Below are positions 1-11,589 of a stretch of DNA of 64,000 nt, in pieces. How positions within the stretch are numbered: the stretch's first letter is position 1; the number at the start of each line of letters is the position of its first letter. Location of the stretch: NCBI GenBank assembly GCA_047967505.1, contig CM106538.1. One strand, 5' to 3'. The DNA comes from Dipteris shenzhenensis. Taxonomy: Eukaryota; Polypodiophyta; Polypodiopsida; Gleicheniales. A program made the translations under genes and the position numbers. The notes below the pieces were generated by a model. The model worked only from the letters and a program-made list of their open reading frames with translations. It was not told the origin of the DNA and made no database searches.

Positions 1-2144
1 TCATTCAGCAAAAACTGGCGTTTGTACCGGAAGGATGCAAAAGAAAAGCGCAGATAAGAAAGGTCTTCACCGAAAAAACTTAGCGATGCAAAAAATCAAG
101 CAAAACGTACATTATACCACCGGAAAAACTGTGAAAAATGGATTGAACGGCGACGTTCGAAACATTGCCTCGATCAGAAATAAATTATTGAAATTTGAAA
201 CCACAGAAGCCAAATTTATATGGAGAAAGGTAAGCAACATGGAGTCGATCTCAGAATTGGAAACAGATCCTGTGTTCTAGTTTATCAAGCACTAAATAAA
301 TCGAAGGAGCGTTTTGCAGATCAGTCATATGTTGCTCCCGAAGACAGAATGGCACCTGATAAACGCCGATCGCCGATTGTCAAATCATTCCTCCAAGCAA
401 TGACTTATGAACGTGATTAGTTCGGCCTCGAAAATCGCGATCAGAATCGAAGATAAGGATGCCGCAATTTGCAAGGATCGGATGAACCGGTTGAGAAGCA
501 GCAAAATCAAAGAACTTGCAAGCGAAGAAATGCGAATCAATGGAAGGGACGATCGGAAGGAAATGCAGAGGGAATCCCTTGGAGCAGGGGAATGCCAAGG
601 AGCACAAACGAAAGCAATGAAAAGAGTTTGGGAATCCAATGGAGCCATGCACTCATATCCATCTCCATGACAAGTCTTCTCCACCATGTCATGCTCCTTC
701 AACAATGATCCTCAGGGTGGGTTCACACCCACCCGCCCTGACTCTACATTTTGCTCGTCCTACATGGTCCAATAGGCGACCCAGGAGAAATTAAGATGAC
801 CAGGCTAAGAGGGTTGCCCAAGATGCTGCGCAGGCACAGAGAGAGGGCACGAAACGTATTGATGGGGGTTGAATCCTTGGCATCTTCTGGACATGCAAAA
901 TCCTTGTAGATATTGAGCCAATCATTCTTTGATACGGTAGCCTTTACTTAAACCATTACCTCTAGGTGGTGTGAACTACCCCATCTTCCTTTCTGGCGTC
1001 GGGGTGGGTGGTCTAAACCTGGCCTAAGATCACCAACACCTTCAGAATCCATAGCTCTCTCTTTCGCTGGCCTCGTCGTCACTATGATGACATAGGCCAT
1101 CTTCCCTTAGTAATGCTCTCGATTGTCGCCACCACTCTTGAAAGGACCTGCCTCGTGGGTCAGGTTGAGACAAATTGGCAGGATTGGGACGTCCCCATCT
1201 CATTGTTGAAACAGACTAGCAAGGTCATTAGAAATACTGATTTATTGCTCCTTGAGCCCTCAACATACACTAGTACCGATCATTGAGGTAACAACTCAAT
1301 GATGTGTGTTACGAGTACAGATCACTAGAATTTTTATTTAGGATGTGTGTGGGCCTATGGTCATCGATTTCACATTAAGAGGGTTGATCAGTGACGAATT
1401 ACCACAATGGACACTGTCTTGCTGCATCATTTCAACAACAAAGTTGTGCAAGGGTGGGGAAAAAGAATGTAGTAGGCTATGAGATAAATTATTATTGGAG
1501 TATTAGCTGAAGTGAACTATAGGATTTTCAAGATAAATTATACTGGAGTATTGGAGATAAATTATATTAGACTATTGAATTAAAAAGCTGAAGTGAACTA
1601 TAGGCTTTTCAAGATTGTTCTACTTAAATCACGAGATGATTCCAAGTGACTACAGGGATTCTTCAAAAGTTCTTTGCTCATCTGATGAACCATTTGGGTT
1701 GCCTAAGCATTGGTAGTAAGAATTTTTCCACAAGAATGCAAGTGATGAGAAATGGCTACATCTGATGCATGTAAATCCTCAATGGAGACCTATTTTTTAA
1801 ACTACAGATGTGGATGCTCATCTGTAACAAAACAAGGGGGAGATCACAAAAGTGAGGATGAGGTAGACAAGAATGATTAAATAATGACAAAGAAAATAAT
1901 ATATAAGGTGATGATGATTTTGATATTGAGGGTGTGATAAAATTATTGATGAGAGTGAAAAAGTGATGGTGTCTCAAATTATAACTTTAAAGAATTGAAA
2001 ATCTTGAAATGTAACTCCATGAAGTTGAGGATGTTTGACTCAGATGTAATATATTAATTTGACATTTTATTACATTTTACTTATAATGTAGATGGGATAT
2101 ATTTTCATTTGTTGAAGGGTAAGAATTTGTGTCTTATACTGATC
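1..2144. other. unassigned AT-rich sequence, no supported gene
   Basis: Only short open frames occur here (for example 35-280, 220-420 and 407-708 on the plus strand). They overlap in different frames, have no recognisable domain and no splice context. The stretch from about 700 to 1320 is less AT-rich but shows no motif I recognise. I see no RNA gene or terminal repeat. Confidence 0.5.
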
Positions 2145-2320
2145 TTAAGGGATCATCCATTCTTTTGCCATGGTGGCTGCTACCATTTCGATTAGTGGAA
2201 TCAAATTGTCCACCACCATCTTCTTGATAGTAACAAATGATTGTGCATCCTTCTCTTCCCACTTGATCATCTCTTCATCCTGATCATAGTCTGCTTCAAG
2301 GATCTGCTTCTTTTGTATAT
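2145..2320 (-). pseudogene. possible copia gag (UBN2-like) remnant
   Basis: The minus-strand frame reads a tryptophan-glutamate start, then an alanine-glutamine pair, a run of isoleucine/valine/leucine positions and a TMAKEW motif. This pattern resembles the UBN2 region of Ty1/copia Gag, where an ATTAKEAWD-like motif is typical. The fragment is short (about 55 residues), has no flanking protease or zinc knuckle and no LTR nearby. The assignment rests on pattern recognition only and could be chance. Confidence 0.3.
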
Positions 2321-2390
2321 GGGAAGTACAGCTACAAGAACAAATAGCATGTTCTACTCTCAAGAAAAAACTTGCAGATTTTAAAATCAA

Positions 2391-5300
2391 GATTAAAAAT
2401 ATATTGATATAAAAGAAAGGTCACAAAAGGTAATTACAATACCGATTGATGACGATACAAAATTGTTGAAAGAGACTTGGTCCCTCTAACTAAGAAATTG
2501 GAGAAAACAAAAAGAACCCCCCTCGAGATTACAAGCATAGGATCAAGGCTATGCAACCAATGTAGAGCTTGGGATATGGTGGTGGAGCAAGGAAGCATAG
2601 GATGCAAGCTACACAATATGTAACTTCAAGCTATTTTGTAATATTGTGAGCATCTCATACAATCATCTAATTGTGTACTTTTCTAATCTCATCATCATCT
2701 CTTTTGTAGGAATTTTATGAAGAAGGTTGTTAGAAGATAAGCATTCGAAAAACTTTATGCAATATCGAGTGTAGTGGAAAAAAGAGAATGTATTTACATT
2801 CTTAGGGATCCTCATCGGCATGCATTGCAACATGTAATATTGCAAAAGGTTGCAGTTGATTTAGGGAGCGACTCAATAGAAGTTGTACATGCATGTGATA
2901 TTGCTAGCATTAGTATAAAATGATATTGAGCTATATATAATGTTTTTTTAAATGCACTTCGAGGGTAAGAATAAAGAATCCATTGTTGGTGAGACCATTA
3001 TATGCTAGAAATGCAAGAAAGAAGACCAATTTGATTGTCAAAGATCTATTAGGCGGATTTTACATATATTGGGAACCATGATGTTGGAAGGCACAAACAC
3101 AATGAAGGGCCAAGACACGAAGTGGACAAGCTACCAAGGGGAATAAGAAAATACCAAGCATCTTTGAATACAAGTAGCATAACAATGTTTTTGTGAATGT
3201 ACGCAAGGTTCAAAATTTACAACATGAAGGCATGACTAAGTGACATTTCTCTTGTTTACTCCTTAAAGGTATTTTTTAGCAATGTAAATTTATAATTTTT
3301 TAGATTATGAAGAAAATCTTGTGTTTGTTATCAAGAAGGACAGTATGACGTTGTGAAAGATCATAACCTATAGAGGGTGAGTATCAACTAATGAAGAAAG
3401 CCCTTGAACAGGCCAAAAACAAGGAGTTTCAAGAAGAATTTAATGTGGCTTACTTCTTTTGAACTTCCTAAAGAGAGACACTCCAGCTTAAAGTGCAACA
3501 TTGATAGATCTCTAATTCCGCATGCCATTGATGCCCAAACCAATGAAGAGTTGCTTCAAGTTGAAGGATTTGAATCCTTTAAAGTTGAAGGGCAGACATC
3601 AAGGGACCTTAAAACATTCAAGTGCATGTTTGGAGTTGAAAGTAGTGCAAATGCAACATACCCATGACTTTTTGGTGTGCACTCACAACAAGTTTGAGCA
3701 AGTAAAAAAACCATTATAGGAGAACATAGACGGGAATGGAAAGGGAAGCAAATAAAAAAAGGAAAAAGCAATGGAAACGGTAAAGGATGTATGAGAAATT
3801 CAAATAATGATATGGTGCATGACGATGCCAACAAACATATATAGTATGAGTGGACGAATGGAGTGATAAGCTATGATCTAGAAGTTGTGCCAAAAAAATA
3901 TGAAATTGATGAAGAAAGGGATCCAAATTTTTACATCCCATTACACAAGTTTCAATTTTGTGTGTTGCTTGCATGTTGCTTGTTTAGATGTGGTTCATTG
4001 TTGATAAGTTGATTTATTTGCACATCTTGTATGTATGGACTATGAACCCGGAAGAGAGAGTTGTATCATGTGTTACAAGGGTCAAAGGTCTTCTCTCAAG
4101 CACGAGACTACATGGAGGATGTGTGAAGCTATGTAAAGACATGCGAAACCTTCTGAGTAAAGTGTCCATGGGAGTCTCAAAGTCACGAAGGCTTTTGTCC
4201 AATCATGGCAAAAATTGATTAAATTTGCGATGGAAATTATTGGAAAGTATTATGTGAGTGTGATATGAGAAAGCCTTCCATAAATGATGAGGATGCGCAA
4301 CTATATTATGCTGCTATGAAGGAGTTCACTGAAGCCATGGTGGATGGATGGATGAATCACACATTACTCATTACATGATATGTTTAGTCATCACAATTTT
4401 TAAATTTTAATTGCAATTTGTTTTTTGAGGGGGTTAACGTCATGTCCCTTTCTTATAGATGTAGCACATTATTATGCTCAGGATCCATGGTACATTCAAT
4501 AATATGGCTCTTTGACTATTTGGAGTGGCCAAGGGATGGCGAAGCTACATTACAAAGCTCGAGGTGCACACCATGGATGTTTTTATCAAAGCTATGCTTA
4601 TATATTAATATAAAATCTTGGCGAAAGTTTATCGAGCCTGTTTTTTTAGTTTCACAAAATTGATGGAATGTAGTAAAATTTTATATATTTTCTTTTGATT
4701 TTGAAGTAAAAAATATAAATCCTAGTGAAACTTTAAGTTTTTTTGCATAAAAGTTTCAAATCTTGGCAAATGTTTGAAACATTTATTTTTATTAGGGCAT
4801 ACAAACTTTCAAGACCAATATAAAAGTTTAGCTTCTTAACAAAACTAACTTGAAAAAATCATCCATGGTGCATACTTCAAAAGTACGTGGCATGGAGGTG
4901 GGGTTACTCAAAGTAACGCTCCTCATGACATGTTTGAGTGGTTCTACTGTGGCATAATTGGATTCTTTGATCTTGCAAATAGAGTTAGACCAAGCAGTTC
5001 ATCAAACTCAAGCAAGTAAAGTGAGGCATGCATGGAAATCTTCAGAAGCTTCCTAGAAGCACAAAGGGTAGTTAGCAAACTAGAAATTGATCGGGATAGT
5101 GCTGGATTTAAAAAAAAAACAAAGTACATTGGCGTTGTTAATCGAAACCTCATTGGAAAATTCAATCTATTTTAAAGTATTTTTCTTAGGACACCTTTGA
5201 TAATATTTTTTTAAAAAAGCATTAAACACTTTACTTGTCAACCCAACATTTCAACATCATTCTCTTTTAGATCATGCACAGTCACAATAATGTTTGTTTT

Positions 5301-5990
5301 AAGCAACAGGGGGGCTATAATCATCAAATGACTATAGTAAAGCTTTAAATAGAAATGTAGCTTTAAAAACAGAAAAGAAATGTATCTATATAAAACTAAA
5401 CACCACCTTCATTATATTAGTATCATCAAAGTACCTTCTAAGTTCTCCTAGAAGTACCTTCAATCCAAATAACTTCTCCTCCTTCCACCCCTAGCATTAA
5501 ATCTCTCATCTCTCCCACCCCTAGCATTAGTTGAGGATGGGAAAATGCTCAACAAAGAAAAATATAATAAGCTACTTGAAGAGCAATGAAAGAGGCATCA
5601 AGGGAGGAGGAGGCAGAAAATCAAGACAGTGACACACAAATAGATTCTTACAGAAATCAACACACAAATAACAAAGAAGAAGAAGAAGAACAACAAGCAC
5701 AAGAACAAATACGATCAGAGACTAAAGGACAATTAGAGGAAAGAGGAGGACAAGAGCTCTCATAGTTTAAACAACACTTGGAGCAAGGAACCCCTAAGAT
5801 GGAGGTAAGGGCAAAGTAGCAAGAAGAAGCAAGATGACAAAGGATTCCTGCGGCTCAAGTGGCAAGGGTGTCCTCCATCGATAAACACTACAAGTGCCGT
5901 GGAACAATCCTAGAGAATTTCCACAAGCAAGGTCAAGTGGGGGAAATCTTTGCGCAACATGAGTGCAAAATTAAGACCTACTAGAGGTGA
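2391..5990. other. unassigned AT-rich sequence with short open frames
   Basis: Scattered open frames (3404-3667, 3988-4218, 4418-4663 on plus; 4944-5165 on minus) are short and without known domains. Some stretches read as protein-like pieces broken by stops, for example around 4220-4350, so decayed transposon or gene sequence is possible. I could not assign any of it. A-rich, AAG-repeat-like sequence lies at about 5640-5700. Confidence 0.4.
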
Positions 5991-5993
5991 TGC

Positions 5994-6038
5994 AGGTGGA
6001 GGTGGAGGTGGAGGTGGAGGTGGAGGTGGAGGTGGAGA
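5994..6038 (+). repeat. GGTGGA hexanucleotide microsatellite
   Basis: About seven head-to-tail GGTGGA units. In one plus frame it would encode polyglycine, and on the minus strand it gives a proline run. It lies directly upstream of the histone-like pseudogene and may have been the glycine-rich N-tail of that gene, but the frames do not match now. Confidence 0.85.
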
Positions 6039-6062
6039 GGACATGGTCGAAATCCTAGAGGG

Positions 6063-6393
6063 AGACACCACAAGAAGCCTAGCATGAAATCCTTCTTTGA
6101 GATCAAGAAGCACCAAAAGATTGTAGAGCCTCTAATTGTGACAACTCCATTTGCCCGATCTCCATTCGCTTTGATTGGTTAAAGAGAGAATGGAAAAATT
6201 CAAGGATGGCTTGCAAATACAATCCATCACTTTTTTAGCTATGCAAGAAACATGTGAAATGGCTCTAGTTTCCCTTCTTGAGAACATAAACTTATGTGCA
6301 ATCCATGCCAAAAGGTTACTATCATGGGCTAACCCATCTTTCAAGACAAAGTGGTTCATAAATTTTGGTGGTTGGAATAATTACGGACAATAA
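6063..6393 (+). pseudogene. decayed histone H3 copy, centromeric-H3-like
   Basis: Two frames carry consecutive parts of a histone fold. From 6063 the frame reads HHKKPSMKSFFEIKKHQK, then EPLI and PFAR, matching the H3 alpha-N region (P-G-T-x-A-L-x-E-I-R-K-Y-Q-K, then LI..PF.R). After an imperfect 15/16-bp tandem duplication (about 6144-6174) that shifts the frame, 6175 onward reads LVKERMEKFKDGLQIQS, ending in the very conserved block NLCAIHAKR. By hand about 26 of 46 residues in this second part agree with H3. A further shift follows, after which VTIM can be read at about 6316, and the C-terminal helix is lost. EPLI, PFARLVKE and the absence of the canonical H3 tail suggest centromeric H3 (CENH3), but loop 1 has canonical H3 length. 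No intron is seen, so a processed copy is likely. It is surely broken. Confidence 0.72.
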
Positions 6394-8104
6394 CATGCTC
6401 CAGACTATACTTCACCGTAACCCCGACCACTGTTGCCCCATCTTAGCCATGTCATACTTCTCTTCAGATCTCCAAACCACTTCCCTATCTCTTCTCTGCC
6501 CCTCCGATCTCAAGACATTATCCGCTCATCCCATCCTCCTCAATTTTCAAGCCTAGTGCCACATCATCACTGAGTCCCTTAATTATCCAACGGATGATGA
6601 AGTGATGCAAGTCGCAAAGCCCGAGGAACTCATGCCATGGGTATGCACACTCAAAATTCTGCATGCAGACATCAATTGGATGTAGACCTATGGCTGAGCC
6701 TCTGCCATCCAATCTCAAGGGCACCTTGTAGCCTACTAGTCCACAACCTACCACCCCCTCGGCATAATAATCCTCTTCAATAGGGTGCTACAGGCTCTCC
6801 AAGACTCACTTGAGTCCTTGGTGAGTAATTTTGAAACAATTCACGTAGCCTACCCTGAGGAAGTCACCGAGGAAGAGGGCAACGAAGCAATCACCCTCTT
6901 TAATACTACTCCCCCCTATCGAAATTCCACTACCCCCTCCCCTAGATCTCACCGTACCCACCCAACAAGCTGCCCACCCTCCCCTCCCCTTGACAACACT
7001 GCTCGAGTACTCCTCCAATTCCTCTAACACCACCACCACACAGCACGGGACCTCCCAGTCCATCTCCTCTAATGCTCCAATCGACCTTCCTGACACATCT
7101 TTCAACACACTAATCAAAGCAGCCAATCCATTAAAATTTTTAGCCATGCAAGAGATAGGCATAGCGAAGCCGGAGCCCATGCCAATTGCAGATGATGACG
7201 CTCTGCCATCCCCGCCAGTTTCCCCCTTGAAGATGTCCACTGGCACTTGGACTTATAGTCCTTTCAAGATCTGCCAGATTGTGTGCTAATGCATCATTGG
7301 AAGCGCCAGCTCGAGGGCTCCCACCTTCACCTCTACGAAATCCTTGAGGTGCGCCCCCTCACACAGTTCATCACACAGTCCTTTGATGACTGGCGATGCG
7401 TGCATCCAAAGTGCACGAGAGGAGGATATAACCTCGCCCCCGATGCTCTAGTCGCCATGATTGATGCATATACCGGTCTGTAGACACAATGGTGGCTCCC
7501 CTTCTTGAAGCTGGAGAAATTTTGGCGCTACTACCGTAGTGCACCCATCGATCGTCGAGTCCACCCACTCTATATGCCCATGGAATGACGATGGACTTGG
7601 GCCACATTTAGAGACCTCCAGCAGAAGGACCTAAATGTGTTGTACAACTTTCCAAAGTACAACTTCCCCAAAGAGATGACTCAGGAGGGATTCTGCTTTC
7701 GCCTCTAGTCATTCAACAACACGTACAGCTCAGTTCCCAATCCTACCATCATCGCAATGGTACATTTCAACCGCCTCCTACTCTTACTCCTCCGCGATCT
7801 CCCCGCCCACAGTCGCCCCATTGATGACTTCCTCCACACTTTGAACAACCAGATTATTGTCTTCAACCCCGACATCGGTTTGACGCAATTCGAAGACCTC
7901 TGCCTCTACCTCTTCGTCCGCAATCTTCACGGACATCACATCCGCACACATGAGGATATGCATGCCACCCATTTTTGGAAGTACTGCTCGTACCTCCCTC
8001 ACCTCACTCCACGATAGCTGGACCACTATGCAGTCCTACAGATAGTCCTCACCACGAACCTCCTCCAACGTGGCTAACCCAAGGATGGTGGATCAACAAT
8101 AGGA
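6394..8104 (+). pseudogene. long decayed open frame, product unknown
   Basis: One plus-strand frame stays protein-like for most of 6.4-8.1 kb, with an in-frame detour near 6990-7280 that implies two frameshifts. The clearest stretches are 6785-7027, 6990-7289, 7283-7483 and 7757-8017. The stops that break it are mostly TAG or TAA where CAG or CAA would fit, with a few TGA where CGA would fit (for example at 7025, 7481, 7586 and about 8015). The inferred protein has an acidic/proline-rich N-part and a C-part rich in Trp, Phe, Leu and His (for example WWLPFLKLEKFWRYY and FEDLCLYLFVRNLHGHH). I do not recognise it. A capsid or gag-like protein of a retroelement or endogenous pararetrovirus is one possibility, untested. 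Confidence 0.45.
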
Positions 8105-8200
8105 AAGGGGGCATGTTAACATCCACAGAGTACAGTCATCGAATGCAGGGTAATCAGTGATTAGAGGTGATCAGGCCGCATGATCTACTTCAACGGACAA

Positions 8201-8640
8201 GCTCAGGGAGTTTACCCCCAAATACCCCAAGGCCAGTGATTGCAAAAAATGTGCACATGGAAGGAGTATCGCTCAAACTTAGGGAGTTTGATCCCCAAAT
8301 ACCCAAAGTCCACGGATTCTAGGCACAGGTTGTATGTTCCAACTAATGCCAAGACCAAAGATTGCAAGCAACGTGCACATTTCAAGTCTACATCCATGGA
8401 AATAACCACGCCAACAAAAATAGCCATGAAAGGAGTACAGCTCAAACTCAGGGAGTTTGATCCCCAAATATCCCGAAGCAAACGATTCCAGGCAATGTGC
8501 AGGATTGCCCTGGAGTGTCTTGCAGAAGTTAACCCTCGCCACCCGAGGTTTTGAGCCTCACGCATGGGATTTGAACCACAAATGGTTTAAGGCGTGAGGG
8601 AGCTTAGGGAGTTTGAGCCCCAAATCACCTAAGCCTAGGA
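8201..8640 (+). repeat. four imperfect copies of a GGGAGTTTGA-type repeat
   Basis: A motif reading roughly CTCAAACTYAGGGAGTTTGA followed by CCCCAAATA recurs near 8201, 8271, 8440 and 8601. Spacing is about 70, 170 and 160 bp, and the intervening sequence is partly conserved (GCAA..GTGCACAT). The short open frames on both strands here follow the repeat and are not credible genes. Confidence 0.65.
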
Positions 8641-9372
8641 GGCGTGAGGCTAACACAAGCGCTATTTGGGAACCAGTTAGGACCACCTCCTAAATTCAGG
8701 TTTGTCCCAAGCGCTTTTATATGGTTAACACAAGTGCTATTTTCGCTAGTAGGGAGAGATGGGAAGAATAGCAATGGCACCCTATGGGTCCAAGAGCCTT
8801 TGGTTGTAAAAGAGAAGGAGAGTGCTAAAAAGGAAAAGGGTTGGCCCTCCCTTCAAAAGGTGACTTGTATAAAAGGCCAAAGTGTTGACTTGGTCTTCAT
8901 TGTTGTTTGCACAAGTTTGAATACAAGCTCCCTCTTCTCTTTCAAGAGAGTGTTTTGGGTGTTCCCTTGTTTTCCATTGTAGTGCCCTTGTGTCTGCCAC
9001 TCTATTCCCCTTCACGCTCCTCTTCCCTTCTCCTTCCTCTTCTCTTCTCTTCCCTCTTCTCCCTCTCCTTCCCTTCTCCCCTCTTCCCCTTTCCTATTTC
9101 TCGTGTGGAGACACATTTTGCAACAATCCGGAGGCCACTCGAGTGACACTTGTGGACGAATCGTGCTATGCATTGCTTCCACAAGGAGTAGCTTAGAGTG
9201 GAGGCTCCATTGGCATATCTTCAACATCTGCACGACACGTGAGTCACCGCCGAGACCCACCACAACAACCACCGTGATGGCAAACAAAAGAAGATCTATG
9301 ACAATCATCACGCTGGTTCTTAGAGTTATATATTAGTGCACCAAGGAAAATGTATGTCCTTGTTCAACCAAG
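8641..9372. other. intergenic; TATA-like box and CT-rich tract
   Basis: A good TATA-like sequence (TATAAAAG at 8868-8875) is followed by a mixed leader-like stretch and then a strongly CT-rich tract at about 9000-9100. This could be a remnant of an LTR or viral-type promoter, but no PBS, terminal repeat or gene is attached to it. The open frames 8907-9336 on both strands come from the CT-rich bias. Confidence 0.35.
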
Positions 9373-9540
9373 GAAAATGCAATTGACAATATGGCCCTTT
9401 AGGGGTCCCCTTTAGCGGCAATGGCCATATCGACATGCCACATCTATCTAGTGGCATCCAGGATATTGTATAATGCATGTTGATATGGCCCTAGCCCCTA
9501 GAGGGGACCCCTCAAGGGCCATATCATCAATTGAATTTTC
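9373..9540. mobile_element. MITE-like foldback element
   Basis: The two ends are long imperfect inverted repeats. GAAAATGCAATTGACAATAT plus GGCCCTTTAGGGGTCCCC on the left pairs with GGGGACCCCTCAAGGGCC plus ATATCATCAATTGAATTTTC on the right. A second, inner pair (GGCCATATCGACATGC near 9424 and GCATGTTGATATGGCC at 9475-9490) sits inside, so nearly the whole 168 bp can fold into one hairpin. No coding capacity. A target-site duplication was not clear. Confidence 0.6.
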
Positions 9541-9769
9541 TAAAAGTTTAATTGTATTTTTCTAGATGTATCTCCATGCAATCACCACGATGGGTTGTTG
9601 GAGCTATTTTAGCACTATTTTGGTCCTAAACTAAGGAAAATGTAGTCCTACGTTATTGGTACTTTAGTCCTTGTTGCAATAAATCCTAAATGAGGGAAAA
9701 AGTATTCCGAGCCACTACGATGACTGGAGGCCTAGTGGTGCCATCCATATAATCAACTACAATTCATTG

Positions 9770-10145
9770 AGTGAAAAATGAGCAAAAGAGATTACATCTC
9801 CAATAATAGATTATATAAAAAATAGCAACAATTTGTACTTAGAGCAAAAAAAAAAAAGATATTACATATATAAAAACTTAGTAATTGCTGAGAGCCTTAG
9901 AAGGCAAACAATTACATCTAGTGACCATAACTACTTAGCCATTGCTGAGTGGTTTATATAAAAATTAACAATAGTTTATACTGAGAGCCTCAAATTGAAA
10001 AAAAGAGATTACATTTGTTAAAACTCAGCAATTGTTGAGAGCCTTAGAGACCAAAATATTACATCCAGCGAGCCAAAAGATCATTGAGAGCCTTAGAGGA
10101 AAAAATATTACATCCAGCCATTGTTGAGTGGTTATGAGCCTCATT
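9770..10145 (+). repeat. diverged direct repeats around GAGAGCCTTAGA
   Basis: Units containing ATTACATC, then CAGCAATTGTTGAGAGCC or close variants, recur several times between 9.77 and 10.14 kb with variable spacing. The stretch is AT-rich and has no credible gene. Confidence 0.5.
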
Positions 10146-10146
10146 G

Positions 10147-10223
10147 AGCAAGAGGATATTTGTACAACTCAGTATTGCCAATTGTTGCTAATAGCAAGAG
10201 GATATTTGTACAACTCAGTATTG
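10147..10223 (+). repeat. 31-bp direct repeat, two copies
   Basis: AGCAAGAGGATATTTGTACA followed by ACTCAGTATTG occurs at 10147-10177 and again at 10193-10223, with a 46-bp period. The two copies look identical. Confidence 0.85.
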
Positions 10224-10479
10224 TCGCCATCCCAACTTGCTGCATTCAATTTTTTTGGAGAGACGATGGAGACGCCAAGTATCATGCAAATTGCCAGGAA
10301 TTAGATTACGGCCCCCCCAACAAGACGAGTATTGTGCTGTGAAAATCTTGAGTGATTCATCAATGTCTCAAGGGAATCCATATAGCATAGCAATATAGAG
10401 GCAGTGTGCATGCCATCCAAGCTGGTGACATGCAGATGGGGCGGGGGGGGAATCGACCGAGGGAATGAAGAGATTCCAA

Positions 10480-10588
10480 AATCACCTTATACGAGAAGGC
10501 AAACAACAATCACCTTATACGAGAAGGCAAACACAATCACCTTATACGAGAGTGCAACACAATCACCTTATACGAGAAGGCAAACAAC
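10480..10588 (+). repeat. minisatellite, four copies of about 27 bp
   Basis: AATCACCTTATACGAGAAGG followed by CAAAC is repeated four times, starting near 10480, 10508, 10535 and 10561. Small changes are present in the third unit (GAGAGTGCAACAC). Confidence 0.85.
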
Positions 10589-11363
10589 ATTAGGATCACG
10601 TTGCATCGAGGGGTGGTAGTAGTAATAGGCACGATGAAGATGAGTGGGTGAGCAGTGGAGTGGATGAGAAGGGGAGATGATGAGTGATGAGAGTTGGAGG
10701 AGGGATCGTGCACCAAAGTAGAGCAGAGGTGGAAGAGAGCTGGAGGAGGGTGCATGGAGCAAAGTAGCGGAGAAGGGACAGATGAGAGCAACATATAAAA
10801 ATGCCAAATGCCAAGCTTTGGTCCACACACATGGCCCCCTCATCACAAAAAGAGTAAAATGCATCATCTACTCACAAAAGAAACATGCACTATTGCACAT
10901 GGAATTCTTACAACATGGCACTATATTGGCACTCTCAGACAGGGACCTAATTTATGTGTGAAATGCTAGGTTGAAGACAACCCACTAAGATGGGGAAAAG
11001 GCCTACAATGCCATTGACACAGTGACACCAAGCCAAACGGCCCAAACCTCAGCCTTGATAGCCCTCCCCAAATCACCTACCTTAAGAAGGACAGGATCTA
11101 GGATCTTCGACCCAGAGGTGACCCAGAGGTGAACACCACAACGACCACGGTTGGTGGTTCTGGATAGTGACCACATAAATCCAACATGCCAAGGAGATAT
11201 TCCATAGAACCTGAGAGCCCTTGAGTCAAGAGAAGTAGAGGCAGATCCATTGCAGGATGTAGGTGCAAGAACAGCTTGATGCCCAAGCCAAACAAAGAGC
11301 TAACAATAGAGGGAACAATACATCTTATATGGCCACGAATCTCAACATTCTCCATGTTAGTTG
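10589..11363. other. intergenic, no supported gene
   Basis: GA-rich on the plus strand, which gives serine/proline/histidine-rich open frames on the minus strand (10537-10867). These are composition artefacts. Nothing else is recognisable before the LTR of element A. Confidence 0.5.
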
Positions 11364-11536
11364 TGAGAGTGCTCTCAACGGAAGCAAGAATGGAAGAGGG
11401 AGAGAGAGAAACAGAGAGCCACACAAGTTTTGGTGGGTGCAGAACCACCCTAATCTTCTTTTTTTCATTCATTTATATATGTGTTTGAGTATTGTACATA
11501 ACTAGGGTAAAGGCACAGTGACCTTTAACCCCCACA
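11364..11536 (-). repeat. 3' LTR of element A
   Basis: Begins TGAGAGTGCTCTCAACGG and ends ACCTTTAACCCCCACA on the plus strand, i.e. TGTGGGGG...CTCTCA on the minus strand. It matches the 181-bp LTRs of element B with a few substitutions and a shorter GA tract (173 bp). AGTTG lies just outside it (11359-11363), but the other copy of any target duplication is gone. Confidence 0.92.
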
Positions 11537-11589
11537 ACCTCCCACTTAAAGGACAATGTGCCTTTAAGGGAGAACAACCAGTGAGCATA

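Noticed and set aside
5910-6116. Minus ORF with a long proline run
   Set aside because: It is the reverse strand of the GGTGGA microsatellite.
8907-9336. Overlapping ORFs on both strands in the CT-rich tract
   Set aside because: Low-complexity composition, no domain, opposite-strand ORFs mirror each other.
10480-10588. CRISPR-like array
   Set aside because: Units are directly tandem with almost no unique spacer; eukaryotic context.
10537-10867. Three overlapping minus ORFs rich in Ser, Pro and His
   Set aside because: Produced by GA-rich plus strand; no start context or known domain.
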